64,000 nt of DNA from Avena insularis (taxonomy: Eukaryota; Streptophyta; Magnoliopsida; Poales; Poaceae): contig JAJUPC010000040.1 in assembly GCA_023614405.1 (NCBI GenBank), positions 558,001-622,000 of the forward strand. Reading direction: 5' to 3'. A program made the translations under genes and the position numbers. The notes under the pieces were generated by a model. The model worked only from the letters and a program-made list of their open reading frames with translations. It was not told the DNA's origin and ran no database searches. Position 1 is the first letter of the stretch. The number at the start of each line of letters is the position of its first letter. Of the stretch, positions 45,157 through 55,796 are shown in pieces.

Positions 45157-46680
45157 CTATCCTGCTCCAGAAGGGTCTTGGCGACGGCTAGGTTGAGGAT
45201 AGGAGTATGCATGACATGCCTGCCCTCTCTTGGCTTGTGGCGGATTCGGGGGAGCCCATCCTAGGTTTCGCCGTACACCAGGATCATTGATGACGCGAGC
45301 CGGAGCTTTCTTAGCCTTCTGCTGCTTGAGTAGAGTCTTGTACTCGGCCTCCATGGCTCTAGCTTTCTCTATTGACTGCTGCGCCTTGGCCAGATCTTTA
45401 TCTAGCTTTGCGCCTTGTTCCGCGATGGCCTGCGCTTCCTCCAGCAGCTGCTGGCGCTTCTCATCAAGCTGGACTAAGTTCCGTATATGAGCCACAGTCA
45501 TGGGTTCGACGAGCAGATTGCCATACATCACCCTATCAGCTGGGGTGATTTGGGCAGCCGCAGACGTAGATGCTGGAGGCGGCGGGTTTGTGGTGTTGTT
45601 GTTACTCGGACTGACGTTGAGTTCCTGCGGCTGTTGCACTGGGTTAGGCGTAGGGGGCATGGCTTTTGCGCGACCATTGTCGGCAGCATCGGCGGGTCCC
45701 TTCCCATTGTCCAGCGCTTTAGGCAGAGCTTATCCGGGTTGATCTTCCCCATCACACTCCTAATGGCGATGAACACCTCTCGGGATGTGATGGCCTTGTC
45801 GGCCTGCTCCTCGCGCTTGATGTCCTCGTCCATCTCCTGCATAGCAGAGTCGAGTTCCTCCGGGTCGATATCCATCTCCTCTGAGTCTGCGCTGATGTCG
45901 ATGTAGAGCGCGTCCAAAACGGAGTCGGAGGGTGCGGGGGCTTCCTCGACGACGGAAGAAGCTGAGGCTGCAGGAATATTGACTGGAGGCGGTGGTGGTG
46001 GCGGTGGCTGATGCGACGCGGTGCCGGGTGCGACCGCGAGCGCTGCTTGAGCTTCTGCATCTGCGTCCGCGAAGTTATTGATGGTGTGAACCATGCCTTC
46101 GAAAGTGAGGCACCCCGAGGCTTGCAGCCTCCTTAGCGTATGCCGGAGAAGTGTACCATGGTCTAGCCCTTCCACAAAGTGATACATGGCATCATCATTG
46201 GGGTAATGTTTCAGATCGTCCCGTATACGGAGCCACCTGGCTAGGTAATCGTGGGGGTTTTCACCCTCTCTTTGAAGGCAACGCACTAGATCGAAGATAG
46301 TCACCATGACGACGAACTTGGATATCTGCTTTCCAGATGCATGGGCGAAGCCGGCGGACTTGCGGTGATCTTCCACCATTATGTCCTGTACAAGGGTGGT
46401 TTAGGTGGGCCTTGAATTTTTTCGATCTATGTCGGCAAACTCCGAGGATAGATCCGACTTTGATCCTTCCGCGAACGTATCCTGCCCGTAGGCGGTCCGT
46501 GCGGGCCTTGACGATCCTCCGACTTCCAGGGAACTAGTGCTCGAGTCCGTTTCTCCGATGAAGAGGTGGATGTCACCGATTGGGACGATCGAGCAACGGG
46601 TGGGGTTTGTCTTCGCCGGGATCTAGAATTCGTCGGGAGGGACAATTGGAACATTGCCGGAGAATATAACACGGCCGCTG
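45157..46680 (-). pseudogene. Element E upstream gag-like module and coiled coil
   Basis: A 283-codon minus frame (46,379-45,528) reads TIFDLVRCLQREGENPHDYL, ARWLRIRDDLKHYPNDDAMY, HFVEGLDHGTLLRHTLRRLQ and FADADAEAQAAL, the C-terminal half of a Tat-type gag capsid domain, followed by a proline run and an acidic stretch (DISADSEEMDIDPEELDSAM). Another frame (45,660-45,157) gives LVQLDEKRQQLLEEAQAIAE, a coiled coil. The block 46,680-46,427 gives a short R/S-rich start. The GTLLRH segment repeats that of the main gag (44,100), so E carries two gag-like modules in tandem. Position right after the primer site fits the gag leader. Confidence 0.65.
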
Positions 46681-46749
46681 GCTATGATTTCGCCGATTCC
46701 CGCGAAGAGCTTGGACCTCGCCCGTTGTAGAGCGTGAAGCGCCTCTTTA

Positions 46750-46767
46750 CCCATGGTGGGCGCCAAC
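46750..46767 (-). other. Primer-binding site of element E
   Basis: Minus strand reading GTTGGCGCCCACCATGGG directly after the 5' LTR; TTGGCGCCCACC-type sites occur in Tat-lineage elements. Confidence 0.75.
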
Positions 46768-47294
46768 TATCGTGATATTGCCGATGAGTACGCCATGGAG
46801 GGGTCCTCATAGAGCGTGTTTAGAGACGTGGGGTAAGGCGGAAGGTTGACGGGTACAAGGTAACACAGCTTACCCAGGTTTAGATCCGACGATGATGGCG
46901 AAATCCTACTCCTGCTATAAATCACTATAATGGCAATACACCGAGTTACAGGGATCGGTTTGCTGTGTGAGGTATGATTTGTATCGTTCCCTAAAGGCTC
47001 CTGTAGGTCCGGCTTATATATTCGCCATATCCTAAGGTTACAGGCAAAGTCCTAGCCGGACAGGTTATAGAGTCCTACACGGTACACAACTAGTCTAACG
47101 TGTCTTGCACTCCAAGGCTCCGGGTACGCCGGTGACTCCTCCGTAGCCTTCCTTTATCCGGCATGGGCCTCCCTTATGGATCCATCTAACTGGGCTACCC
47201 AGCAGGCCATGAGCCTCGCTACCAACTATGGGCCAGCCGGGTTATCCGGATTAGAGACATGCTATGGTGATACCCATTTAGCATATCCCCAACA
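46768..47294 (-). repeat. 5' LTR of element E
   Basis: 527 bases matching the left LTR, lacking its 113-base duplication. Minus-strand start TGTTGGGGATATGC; TATA-like ATATATAAGCC at about 47,011-47,021. Confidence 0.9.
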
Positions 47295-47297
47295 GGC

Positions 47298-48160
47298 TTG
47301 ACCCTTCGCCTGTGGGGCCTCGACATGATCGGCAAGCTACCAAAGTCCTCGCCAGGAGGTCACGTCTTCCTGCTGGTGGTAGTCCAAAAATTTTCCAAGT
47401 GGATCGAGGCCATGCCCGTCACCAACCAAAGTGGTAAAACTGCCGTCAAATTTTTCGAGTCCGTTGTCTACAGGTTCGGCGAGACCCATACCATCATACC
47501 GGACAACAGCTCGAACTTCATCATGAAGGAATTCATTTATTTCTGCGAAAACCTCGGCATCAACATATCATACACCTCTGTGGCGCACCCGCAGACCAAC
47601 AGACAGGTCGAAAAGGCCAACGGCCTCATAGGCAATGGCATCAAGAAGCGCCTACTTTTCCCACTCGGAAGGCTTGCGGGAGCCTGGGAAGATGAGATAC
47701 CCTCCGTCCTTTGGAGCCTCCACACAATGCCAGACAGCTCAACTGGCTATACGCCCTTCTTCATGGTGCACGGAGCCGAAGCCGTGCTACCTGCCGAGGT
47801 ACGCCACAAGGCCCCACGGGTCGTTTCTTACAGCGAAGCCAAATCATTAGCCGCACTTGAAGACATCGTCGACACGCTCGACGAGGCACACGACATCGTA
47901 GCGGCCCGCTCCGCAGTGTACCATCAGAGCCTTCGCAACTACCATAGCCATCGGCTGCGCCCAAGGACCTTCGTTGAAGGAGACCTCGTCCTACGACTCA
48001 AGCAAGAAGGCCACAAGAAGCTCGAGTCACCCGGGGAAGGACCCTACATCGTCACCGAAGTCATCCCAGGTGGCGCCTACTGCCTCATGGACGTTGCATC
48101 AGGAGTCGAATACTCCAACCCCTGGAACATCGCATGAACTGCGACACTTCTACCCTTAGT
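47298..48160 (+). pseudogene. Element D integrase, catalytic core and C-terminus
   Basis: 279-codon open frame continuing the zinc-binding part at 27,556. Catalytic residues are all present: LWGLDMIGKLPKSSPGGHVF (Asp), THTIIPDNSSNFIMKEF (Asp) and HPQTNRQVEKANGLI (Glu). Then WEDEIPSVLWSLHTMPDSST, GYTPFFMVHGAEAVLPAEVR, VEGDLVLRLKQEGHKKLESP, GEGPYIVTEVIPGGAYCLMD and EYSNPWNIA. A TGA follows at 48,135; the expected ELRHFYP end lies in the next frame (48,140-48,159), so a small indel truncates the last seven or so residues. This is the best preserved enzyme domain in the window. Confidence 0.9.
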
Positions 48161-48495
48161 TACCCTTTACTTTCAGTAAGGATATTCAGCCAGGCTACTC
48201 AGCTGAACAATGTACCTCCTCGTTTGTAATGAATAAAAGCTAAGTTCCTTGGCCCAAATATCTTTTCTCCTTACATTATTTACTGCTGAACACACTCGGG
48301 GGCTGCGCCTCACCTTACGACTTCATCGACTCAAAACAATGCATACAACCTAAGTAGCTGACCACGTCAGGATAACGAAAAGGACATGCACATTACAAGT
48401 GCACCACGTGCCAATACATACAAACTTTACAAAGGGCATTACAAGCCCACTCAAATAAATACAAATTTTACATTATCTCGTTTTCTTTACAAGAT
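48161..48495. other. Convergent 3' region between D integrase and its antisense gene
   Basis: AT-rich with AATGAATAAAAGC at 48,229, a possible polyadenylation signal for pol, and the phrase CACTCGGGGGCTGCGC (48,294), which recurs at about 27,082 in the same element. No coding. Confidence 0.5.
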
Positions 48496-49298
48496 CTAAT
48501 TATTATAGAGCATAACATTCGTCCGGTCCTCAAATAAATCTACATTCTCTTCGGCATACTGCGCCACAGCTGCGTAATGAGGGCGCATATCCCATAGATT
48601 GCCACCTGGAGGAGGAGGTGGTCCACCCGCTATCTCCGCAAGATTGACATCACGACGATGCAGTCGAACGAGAGACAAAGCTGCTTTCACCCTAGCAACC
48701 AGCTGATGGCGCACTAACTCCTTGACGTGGCCTACATTCTGGAACTTCCCAAGAAGACCTAAAAAGCTGGAAGGTGCATCGTCTAGAGGAAACATGACGA
48801 ACCAAACGGCCGCAAGTGACGACCTCGCCTGCTTCAACACCCGAAGGACCTGGTGTACACGGTCTTGCACCATCGCAAGGACGATTGCTCGATCGCGGTC
48901 CATCCAGAAAAAGCCACCGGCCTCCAGTTCTTGTTGCATCAAGCAGTTCATCTGAATTGTGACGCGCTCCTTCTCTTCCTTCGGAATGAGATTCACGACT
49001 GCACAAACATTGGGTGAGCCAACATAATATATGGCGCACTTGAAAAGGCATCAGTTCACAAGGACTCACATTGGAGTTGGTCGCCCATCTGCCGAAATTC
49101 TCCAAGAAAGAACTCTTCCCTGGCAGTAGCTCGCTCAGCCTTCGACTTCCACACATCCGCATGACCGCGGATGCTGAGGACGTCTTTTTCTAAACTGCGG
49201 ACGCGATCACGCAGGAAGGCCAACTGCGACGCCTCATCCAATGATGGGTGAGGATCAAGTACAGGAAGAGTGATCACTGGAGCCTCACCCGAAGGACC
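48496..49298 (-). pseudogene. Antisense gene of element D, 3' exons
   Basis: Minus-strand gene opposite to the pol of D. Predicted exons: 49,298-49,070 and 48,998-48,496, joined by a 71-base GT-AG intron (donor CCAAT/GTGAGT, acceptor GTGCAG/TCG). Exon 1 reads LPVLDPHPSLDEASQLAFLR and RVRSLEKDVLSIRGHADVW, a coiled coil; the last exon reads NLIPKEEKERVTIQMNCLMQ, VWFVMFPLDDAPSSFLGLLG, and a proline run before LWDMRPHYAAVAQYAEENVD and the stop. Part of the same gene is at 63,527-64,000. The architecture (helical coil, then a conserved C-terminus) matches retroelement-borne proteins of the transposase_28 type, but that domain itself would lie beyond the window. These two exons contain no internal stop. 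Confidence 0.6.
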
Positions 49299-49384
49299 CT
49301 AGGGGTAAACATTCAAATATGAATATTGCAAAGACTTTTGACATCAGTTAAATGACAGACTCATATACATAAATAAGGTCACCT

Positions 49385-50040
49385 CACTACAGGAAAACAA
49401 TTTTTTACTGGGTATTTAAAATACACAGCAAAGGCCAAAATACACTCGCAAACGTTTGGCGTGTATTTACACTCGACAAAGAGTTCACAGCATACACCCC
49501 GCCGGCAAACTCGACTTTGCCGAGTGTTTAACTCCCGGATACTCGGCAAACTTTTGCCGAGTGTCTACCAGCCGCGCACTCGGTAAAATAATGCGTTCAC
49601 GGCGCGACAACTGAAGACGGTGTCAAATGTTTGCCGAGTGTTTCCGACAAACACACAGCAAAGATTAACGGTTGGGATTTCTCCACATCGCCCCATTCAC
49701 TGGATGGAGACACATCAACTTATAATATTTGCCAAGTATTTCTGATGTAATACACGGTAAAGATGTAATTTTTGCCAAGTGTCTCTTAGGGTAACACATG
49801 ACACAGCCGTACTCTTTGCCGAGTGTATTGCCTGCCATACACGGCAAAGATGTTCTCTTTTCCTAGTGTTTTACCTGGGGTATACGGCAAAGATGTTCTA
49901 TTTGCCGAGTGTTTTACCTGGGACACACGGCAAAGATGTTCTTTTTGCCGAGTGTTTTACTTGGGATACACGGCAAAGATATTCTTTTTGCCAAGTGTTT
50001 TTTCTGGGATACACGGCAAAGTCCATGAAAAATTGGCAGG
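49385..50040. repeat. Left end and subterminal repeats of CACTA element G, with 43-base tandem units
   Basis: At least a dozen GCCGAGTGT/ACACTCGGC-type motifs. Five consecutive units of exactly 43 bases begin at 49,818, 49,861, 49,904, 49,947 and 49,990 (GCCGAGTGTTTTACCTGGGA then ACACGGCAAAGATGTTC). Such repeats are where TNPA binds in En/Spm-type elements. Open frames across them (49,779-50,105 and others) only reflect the 43-base period. Confidence 0.9.
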
Positions 50041-51104
50041 TTCATGCTGTTTTTCATTATACCCTGCATTTCAAAACAAATCTGGACATATATAATCATA
50101 TGTAGGCTCACAACACACATATATCACAGCAAGAACTCACATAATAGGTTCACAAGTGCACTAGTACATCAAACATGCATACAAAGTTCACAAGTTCAAC
50201 AAACACTTGAATTCAAGTTCACATATCCATCAACACAACCAAGTGGCACACAAGTCCTCTAGCATGTGGTACATAGCTCCATCAACGGCGACCATGTTCC
50301 ACCACAACATAGGCTTCCTTGATGTAATCCTACAAAGTGCGAAACACACAAGCATGAGTAAAAATGATGCAATCTTAAAAAGTTCAAACTAGGTATATAT
50401 AGCTATATGGTAAGATGATTCTAACAAACATATTTACATGATACTAATAAGGTAAATTTAGCACTAGCATAATTGTAATTTATCATCTATGTAGCTATAT
50501 GGTAAAAATATTACATGATTCTAACAAGGTATAGTTTTGCACAAGAAAATTCAAATTTGTTATCTATGTAGCTATGTGGACTTGGTATGTATATGGTAAG
50601 ATGATTCTCCGAAGAATATTGACATTTGATTCTAACAAGGGTATATTTGGAACAACCATAAAACTTGGTATCTATGTAGCTATATGGTAAGGACTTGGTA
50701 TAATTTGACAAAAGATGTATACAAACAAGAAATTGACAAAGAGTGTGGGAACTCACAAAGTTGCCTCCTAATGTTTGGGTTGTCCAGATTCGGCATGGGC
50801 ACGCTCGTAGTGGCAGGCGTCGCAGGGCTTTCATCCTCCGAATGGGTTGGTTTGTTGTTGGGTCCGGCCGAAAGCATTCCCTACAAAACATGGTAAACGG
50901 TTATGAGACGGTAAACATGTCACAATAAGATGTAGTATTGAATAGATGCAACACAACTTACGAATTAGAAGTTCATCGAAGGCAAAGGAGGAAGAATAGG
51001 AGTTGTGCCATTCGTAGAAGCTAAGAGCTATAAATCCAATTTGAGAAGGTAAGTTTTACAAGTTGAATGGAGTTAGCCATCCAGTCTTATGGGAAAGAAC
51101 TCAC
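50041..51104 (-). other. 3' introns and flank of the CACTA gene
   Basis: AT-rich between the small exons named above. It contains degenerate repeats of an AGCTATATGGTAA block at 50,401, 50,493, 50,570 and 50,678 (spacing 92, 77, 108), probably intronic minisatellite-like sequence. Confidence 0.5.
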
Positions 51105-52392
51105 ATGAAATTGCGCATCATAGGCTGCGAACCTAGCATGCACTGCTCATTGTTGCTCAACCCACATCTCCTGCATTTGGAGAACCTTTTGCTCAGCCTC
51201 CTCTCGCTTTCGCCGATCCTCCTCTAGTTGAGCCTACATCGTGTTATCACAATTTCATCATCATCGTTACAATGCAAACATATAGTCAATTATTGTATGA
51301 TCAATGAAGAGGACCATACCTGCATCCTGCTATACATGACCTATGAAGGTTGTGGGCGCGTCTCTATACGCGAGCCCTTCCCACTACCGTAGAGTTGCCT
51401 CTTAGATGGAATGGAGATCTCAAGGACGCAACCGTCAGCAATATATAATCGACCATTCTTCTTGCCATCTCCTGCTAGCATAGCAACCTCAGGGTCGAAG
51501 GGCTCCGTGAGCGGGTTTGAGTTCTCGCCATGTGACTCCTTGTACTTCGTCTTGTATTTTCCAACCCTCAGCTCAGATCCTAGGGTCTTCCACTTTGACT
51601 TCCCCTCCTCGGGTTTCTTCACCTCCTGGGTAGAAAGCCTGAAAGTGAGTGATGTCCTCGCCTGTGTCAAGTTTCTGCGAGAGAAAGAATTAAGATAAAT
51701 AAAATAGACAATCACACATATAGAATAAAGTGGTAGGAATAAATAAATTACAGATTTGCTCACCCTTTTCTGGATGACGCCAGTGATGGTGAGGTTGCCT
51801 TGACGGTGTGTTCCTTCACCCAACATCTCACGCCGATGCATCGCATCCATGTGAGCTTCCACATAGTCCTTGGATACCCACCTGGCAACCATCAACTGAA
51901 AGCATTGGCCCTTGGAGGCGGCATACCGAGGAGGCACCTACATACACATGATATAAATTAATAGAGAAATGAAAGTAAACTATAGTCATGTGTGAAGTCA
52001 AAAGAAGCAAATATACCTACCTTCATGTATTGCTCACGTGTCAGAAGCCTTTTCCGGGCGCGCTTCTTCAGCATTGCAATCTTCTTCTCGTGCCCATACC
52101 AATTGGTCACGCAGTTCACGCGCGCGTCGTACTGTATCTCGGGATTAGCCTTGAGGTGGTTCCAAGAACTTGTTGGTCTTTTCCTTCCATTCTGTGGTCA
52201 TTTTCGCCTGACTGGGTCGACCATTGTACATCCAGGAACGGTGATTCTCCATCCTCTAAGAAGTACCAAAAACTAGCATATAATGCATTTAATTTACAAT
52301 TTTTTAGTCCATTTAATTCGAGCAATATCATGTTTTACGGCATGCATCCACCTATATCTCTCTCTCTCTAATAGGTAAAGGACATAATCCTA

Positions 52393-52602
52393 CCTGAAGA
52401 TGTGTAGATTGGATATGTTCTCCATGCTATACCCTGAATCGAGACAGAATTTCGGTAGCACCTCCCCGCTGTTCTCCCGATACACGTTTCGGCAAAAAAG
52501 CTGAGAGGATGTGCATCCGGAGAACAACGAGGAGGCGCCACCGAAATCCGGTCTCGGAGCAGAGCAAAGCATGGAAAACATACCCAATCTACACATCCTC
52601 GG
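52393..52602. repeat. Imperfect inverted repeat, arms about 93 bases, loop about 24 bases
   Basis: Left arm 52,393-52,485 starts CCTGAAGATGTGTAGATTGG; right arm 52,510-52,602 is its reverse complement with roughly one change in five. Both arms encode related peptides when read outward: the left arm gives KMCRLDMFSML on the plus strand and the right arm gives RMCRLGMFSML on the minus strand. This looks like an inverted duplication of a coding segment within the TNPA-like gene. A transcript across it would fold into a long hairpin. Confidence 0.8.
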
Positions 52603-52879
52603 GTTGTCCAAAAACATAGACAATCCGAAAGAGTTACGGCTAGAAATATTGCGTAACCCTTTCGAACGGGAGACGCCTAGGTAACATGACTGAATTGGTT
52701 ATCTAGACCAGAAATAAACCTACTCACATTAATTACAAGAGACGTGAATGAATTTTACCCTTGAAGCATGATCTAATCGTCAAGAAATATCCGAGATGCT
52801 CCTTCAAGAAGCCCTGCAACGCCGGTCCTGGTGTCAAACTCGAAGCATTACCTCGACGAAGCAGAGCTGTGTTTTGAAA

Positions 52880-53550
52880 TTAGAAATTTGAACACCCATG
52901 ATTTTTTTGTCAAGGTAAATGCAATGCTATTGTACATATGTTAATACAATAGGTACAGCTAGTTCAAGCAAATAAACACATGCACATCTGATGCTTCTTT
53001 CAAATAATCAGTACTTAGGGTGTGTTTGGGAGAGCTCCACTCCACTTCACTCCACTTCAACTCTAAACTCCACTCCACCAAAGTGCTCTAGAGCAGCCAA
53101 AATAGTGTTTGGCTTATAAAGTAGCTTCAGATTCAGATTAGAGCCTTTGTGTGAAAATGCATGTAGTACCCACTCATTTCCTTTATTCTTTAAAATTTTC
53201 CTACTGATCGGGTACGTGATAGAAAATGAAAATATCACATGTGCACATAATATATCTGTACTAGTCTAGTTGTAGCAAAGAAATATTTCAGCTGAATATC
53301 CATTATTTTCGCAAAGAAATAATCATGTAGTATTCAGACCATCTACCCCAACTAATCTTGCTATCATTTTTGGAGGAATAGCAAGAGAACAGTAGTAGAT
53401 TTGCTTATGTACTGGTCTAGTAGTAGCAAGATAGACAAATTTTCTTCCTAATGTTAAATACACATTGTCAATAACCTGTGCCCGTCCATGTATAATCTGA
53501 TGTTTCTAGTTCAAACAAATTTGCATGAATTATTCAATAGACAAAATCTG
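52880..53550. other. Large intron of the CACTA gene
   Basis: AT-rich, no coding. At 53,017 TTAGGGTGTGTTTGGGAG resembles the end of a grass hAT-type MITE, but no matching opposite end is found nearby. Confidence 0.35.
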
Positions 53551-53880
53551 GAAACTCACCCGAGCGGTGGAGCTCCTGGTTCTGTTCCTGATGGTGGCAC
53601 TTGATGGTGTAGCTCCTGGTCCAGCAGGGAGTTGGCGGCACGGGCAGAGGAGAGGTCGCCGAGCCGCGGGGCCGCCCGGCGGAGTAGAGGCCCGAGCGGC
53701 GGCGTCCCAGCTATGGGCGGTGGAAAGCGAGGGCGGCAGTGCTTACCAGAGCCATTGGCGGCGGTCAAAAAGAATGACGGCGGTCCCGCCGGTGGCGGCG
53801 GCGAGCAAGTAGGAGGAGCGGCGGCGCCAAGGGCGGGGGAGAGTGCGTGTTGGATTTGGATTTTTTTTACCAGCATATGC

Positions 53881-53994
53881 TTGCGATTTGGACTTGACCG
53901 TGTATTCTTGATCTATAGGTCATTTTCTTTTCTTTGCCGTGTATTCATGTCCAAGACACACGGCAAACACATGGTCCGTACCACCAAAACAGCC
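53881..53994. other. Internal subterminal-like motifs of element G
   Basis: CTTTGCCGTGTATTC (53,931) with ACACACGGCAAAC (53,957) forms the same inverted motif pair as the ends of the element, 9-10 kb from the right end. It may be a duplicated end or part of the promoter of the TNPA-like gene just to its left. Confidence 0.5.
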
Positions 53995-55478
53995 AGAGAG
54001 GTCGAGGTTATCTTATCCTTTCCACTCCCGTGTGCTACAGTACCAGAAGCCGCCTCCACCCTGCGCCGCGCCGCCCTGAGGCCTTGCTCGCCGGCGAGTC
54101 CGGCCGAGCTGGGCTGAGGGAGGGGGGCGGCGGCAGTTGCTATGTACATAGTAGTGTTAGTCTGGGGTGGAATCCCCGTGTCTGGTGGCCTTGTGCTGCC
54201 TGGAGCTTGCGCGTCTCCCAGGCCGAGATGCGACGGCGGCGCACTCCCCTCGCCCCCCTTGCTTCGCCGGTGATGGAGGTGATGGTGGGGTATTGCCTCT
54301 CCCTCAATAAGGCCTGCTCGAGCTCGATTTCTGCTGGGCGTCTTCTGCTCCTCCCTTTGGCCGGCCATGGTGGCGAGGGAAGGTGGAGTTCCGAACCGCA
54401 GCAGCTTCGTCCTCGAGCTTTGGGTGCTGCTTGGCGACATCGCAGTCTCGTTCGTGGGCTCTCCTCTCTGCTGGTCGGCCATGGTGGCGTGAGGCAGAGG
54501 GAGGTTCTCAGTGAGGCTGTCGGTGGTGTCATCCGGCGGGGGCTTTGTTCGGTTAAGGCGTTGTGGCGCGGCGCTTTCCGCTCAGCTCAGAGGTGCCTCG
54601 GCGTGCTTCCATGGTGGAAGGCTCTGAAGTTTTCTCTGAAGCTGAAGGCCCCGAAGAATAAGCGCTTTTGTTGCTTTGCCGAAGATAGCAGAAATGGAGT
54701 TGTGGTGGTGCTCCTGGCCGGCCGTGGAGGCGAGGAGGAGCGACGCCATGTCCTTCTGGTTGGTGCTTGCCGTTTCCCCCTTGGCCGGCCGTGGAGGCGA
54801 GGGAGGTGTGGCGACGCTGAGCTTGCTTCATCGAGCGGTTGGGGCTTTGGATTCTTCTCCAGGCCGTTCTTCTTCGCCTGCCTACACCCACCCGTGGCAG
54901 GAGTGGTGACGGCGGGCCGACTATCTCTTGCGGGTCCGGTAAAGAATCCTCTGTTGCGAAGCCCTTCTGCTCTTCACTTCTATTTGTTCCTTCAACAGAC
55001 GTAGTGGTTGCGGAAAACGGAGGAGTCGATTGGGTGAATAGCAGTGTCAAGCAGCAATGGAGTTGCAAAGCAATTTTTTTGAGCACCACCTCGGTGGCGG
55101 GTGATAGCCGTCCGACATCCAAGGCTAGAACATGGCCTATCCAAAAGCCGGCGAAGGGTCCCGACAATTGTTTAACCTCCTCGATGAGGCCCCTTTCGAA
55201 GTTGGTGGCCGCATTCCTCGTCTACGCAAAAGCAAGTGGTTTCGTCCCCGCTTTTGCGTATGACGGCGGCATGTCTGACTTCCGGCTCGGCGGTGGAGAA
55301 AGAGAAGGATCGGTTCGTTGTCGTCCATCTTTCAACGAGGTCTTTTTTGCTTATATCAGGGACCTATGCATTTTATCCTTATCATATGTGGTTCTTTGTA
55401 ACAATCTGTACATCCACCGCTTGATATTAATGTGATGCTTCCGGTCCCTTCGGGGACGCTCCTCGTTCAAAAAAAAAA
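53995..55478 (+). mobile_element. Poly(A) retroposon (LINE-derived or SINE-like) nested in CACTA element G
   Basis: GC-rich 1.48-kb insertion ending in ten A (55,469-55,478) and flanked by a 12-base target duplication ACCAAAACAGCC (53,983-53,994 and 55,478-55,489). The sequence before the tail, GGTCCCTTCGGGGACGCTCC, has the short stem shape seen at the 3' ends of grass LINEs. It holds four diverged copies of a GGCCGGCCATGGTGGCGAGG block (54,359, 54,472, 54,718, 54,784). The long frames (53,934-55,004 plus, 54,553-55,167 minus) contain no endonuclease or reverse transcriptase motifs and one begins outside the insertion, so I treat them as non-coding. It must have moved using another element's enzymes. 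Confidence 0.8.
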
Positions 55479-55511
55479 CCAAAACAGCCTGATATAAATA
55501 CAATTTATTTA

Positions 55512-55635
55512 CTCTCTTCCACCCATATTATTAGAATTGGATTTGTCAAAATTTAGATGAACCTATATACTAAATAGTGTCTAGATTCATCCAAATCTAG
55601 ACAAATTTGAGTCAACTAATATAGGTCGGAGGGAG
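55512..55635. mobile_element. Stowaway-like MITE, 124 bases
   Basis: CTCTCTTCCACCCATATTA at the left and its inverted partner TAATATAGGTCGGAGGGAG at the right, flanked by TA on both sides (55,510-55,511; 55,636-55,637), as for Tc1/mariner MITEs. The inside folds back (GTCTAGATTCATCCAAATC with partners). It lies in CACTA element G, 34 bases after the retroposon tail. Confidence 0.88.
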
Positions 55636-55796
55636 TATGAAACTAGAAGCATTCTTGTCATTAAAGTTTATGATATTTTTCAAGGGTATATATAGTAATC
55701 AATTTTTTTATCAAGGGTACAATATCTAATACTCATGATTTTTTCATTTTCCATTTTTCATTTTTCCTGCCGAACCGGTATGACGTGGGTCCGATT

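Larger units (their letters stand above)
27557..47294 (-). mobile_element. Element E: Tat-type Ty3/gypsy retrotransposon nested in D
   Basis: Minus-strand element with 5' LTR at 46,768-47,294 and 3' LTR at 27,557-28,195. Primer site 46,750-46,767. In its own order: gag region (46,680-43,574), protease (43,573-43,098), element F inserted, RT (36,419-35,282), RNase H, archaeal-type RNase H (34,588-34,217), integrase (34,162-32,890), then an extra gene on the opposite (plus) strand (28,785-32,292). LTR ends read TGTTGGGGATATGC ... ACGACA. The target duplication is GGCCT/GGCTT. It is long for the family: about 19.7 kb, or 13 kb without F. Confidence 0.9.
50230..53880 (-). pseudogene. TNPA/Ptta-like gene of element G
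   Basis: Multi-exon minus-strand gene. Recognisable exons, in gene order: 53,876-53,560 (proline/alanine-rich, donor CTCGG/GTGAGT); about 52,867-52,760 (RRGNASSLTPGPALQGFLKE); 52,640-52,395 (region of the hairpin); 52,260-52,030 (NHRSWMYNGRPSQAKMTTEW, then after one frame change NPEIQYDARVNCVTNWYGHE and LTREQYMK); 51,937-51,760 (PPRYAASKGQCFQLMVARWV, HMDAMHRREMLGEGTHRQGN); about 51,690-51,380 (SKWKTLGSELRVGKYKTKYK); 51,233-51,105 (coiled coil EEDRRKREEAEQKVLQMQEM then a stop); about 51,030-50,960; 50,876-50,758; 50,320-50,230. The order WMY..R, NPEIQ..R, H.QGN, coiled coil is that of the plant Ptta/En/Spm (Transposase_24-like) proteins. One frameshift and stops suggest it is dead or nearly so. 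TNPA-type proteins bind subterminal repeats and assist excision. Confidence 0.7.

Noticed and set aside
49779..50105. 108-codon frame with repeated peptide as a repeat protein
   Set aside because: It only reflects 43-base tandem CACTA end motifs.
53017..53240. hAT-type MITE starting TTAGGGTGTGTTTGG
   Set aside because: No inverted partner or 8-base duplication found; too weak to call.
53934..55004. 356-codon plus frame as a gene
   Set aside because: It starts outside the retroposon, crosses its border, has low-complexity composition and no domain.
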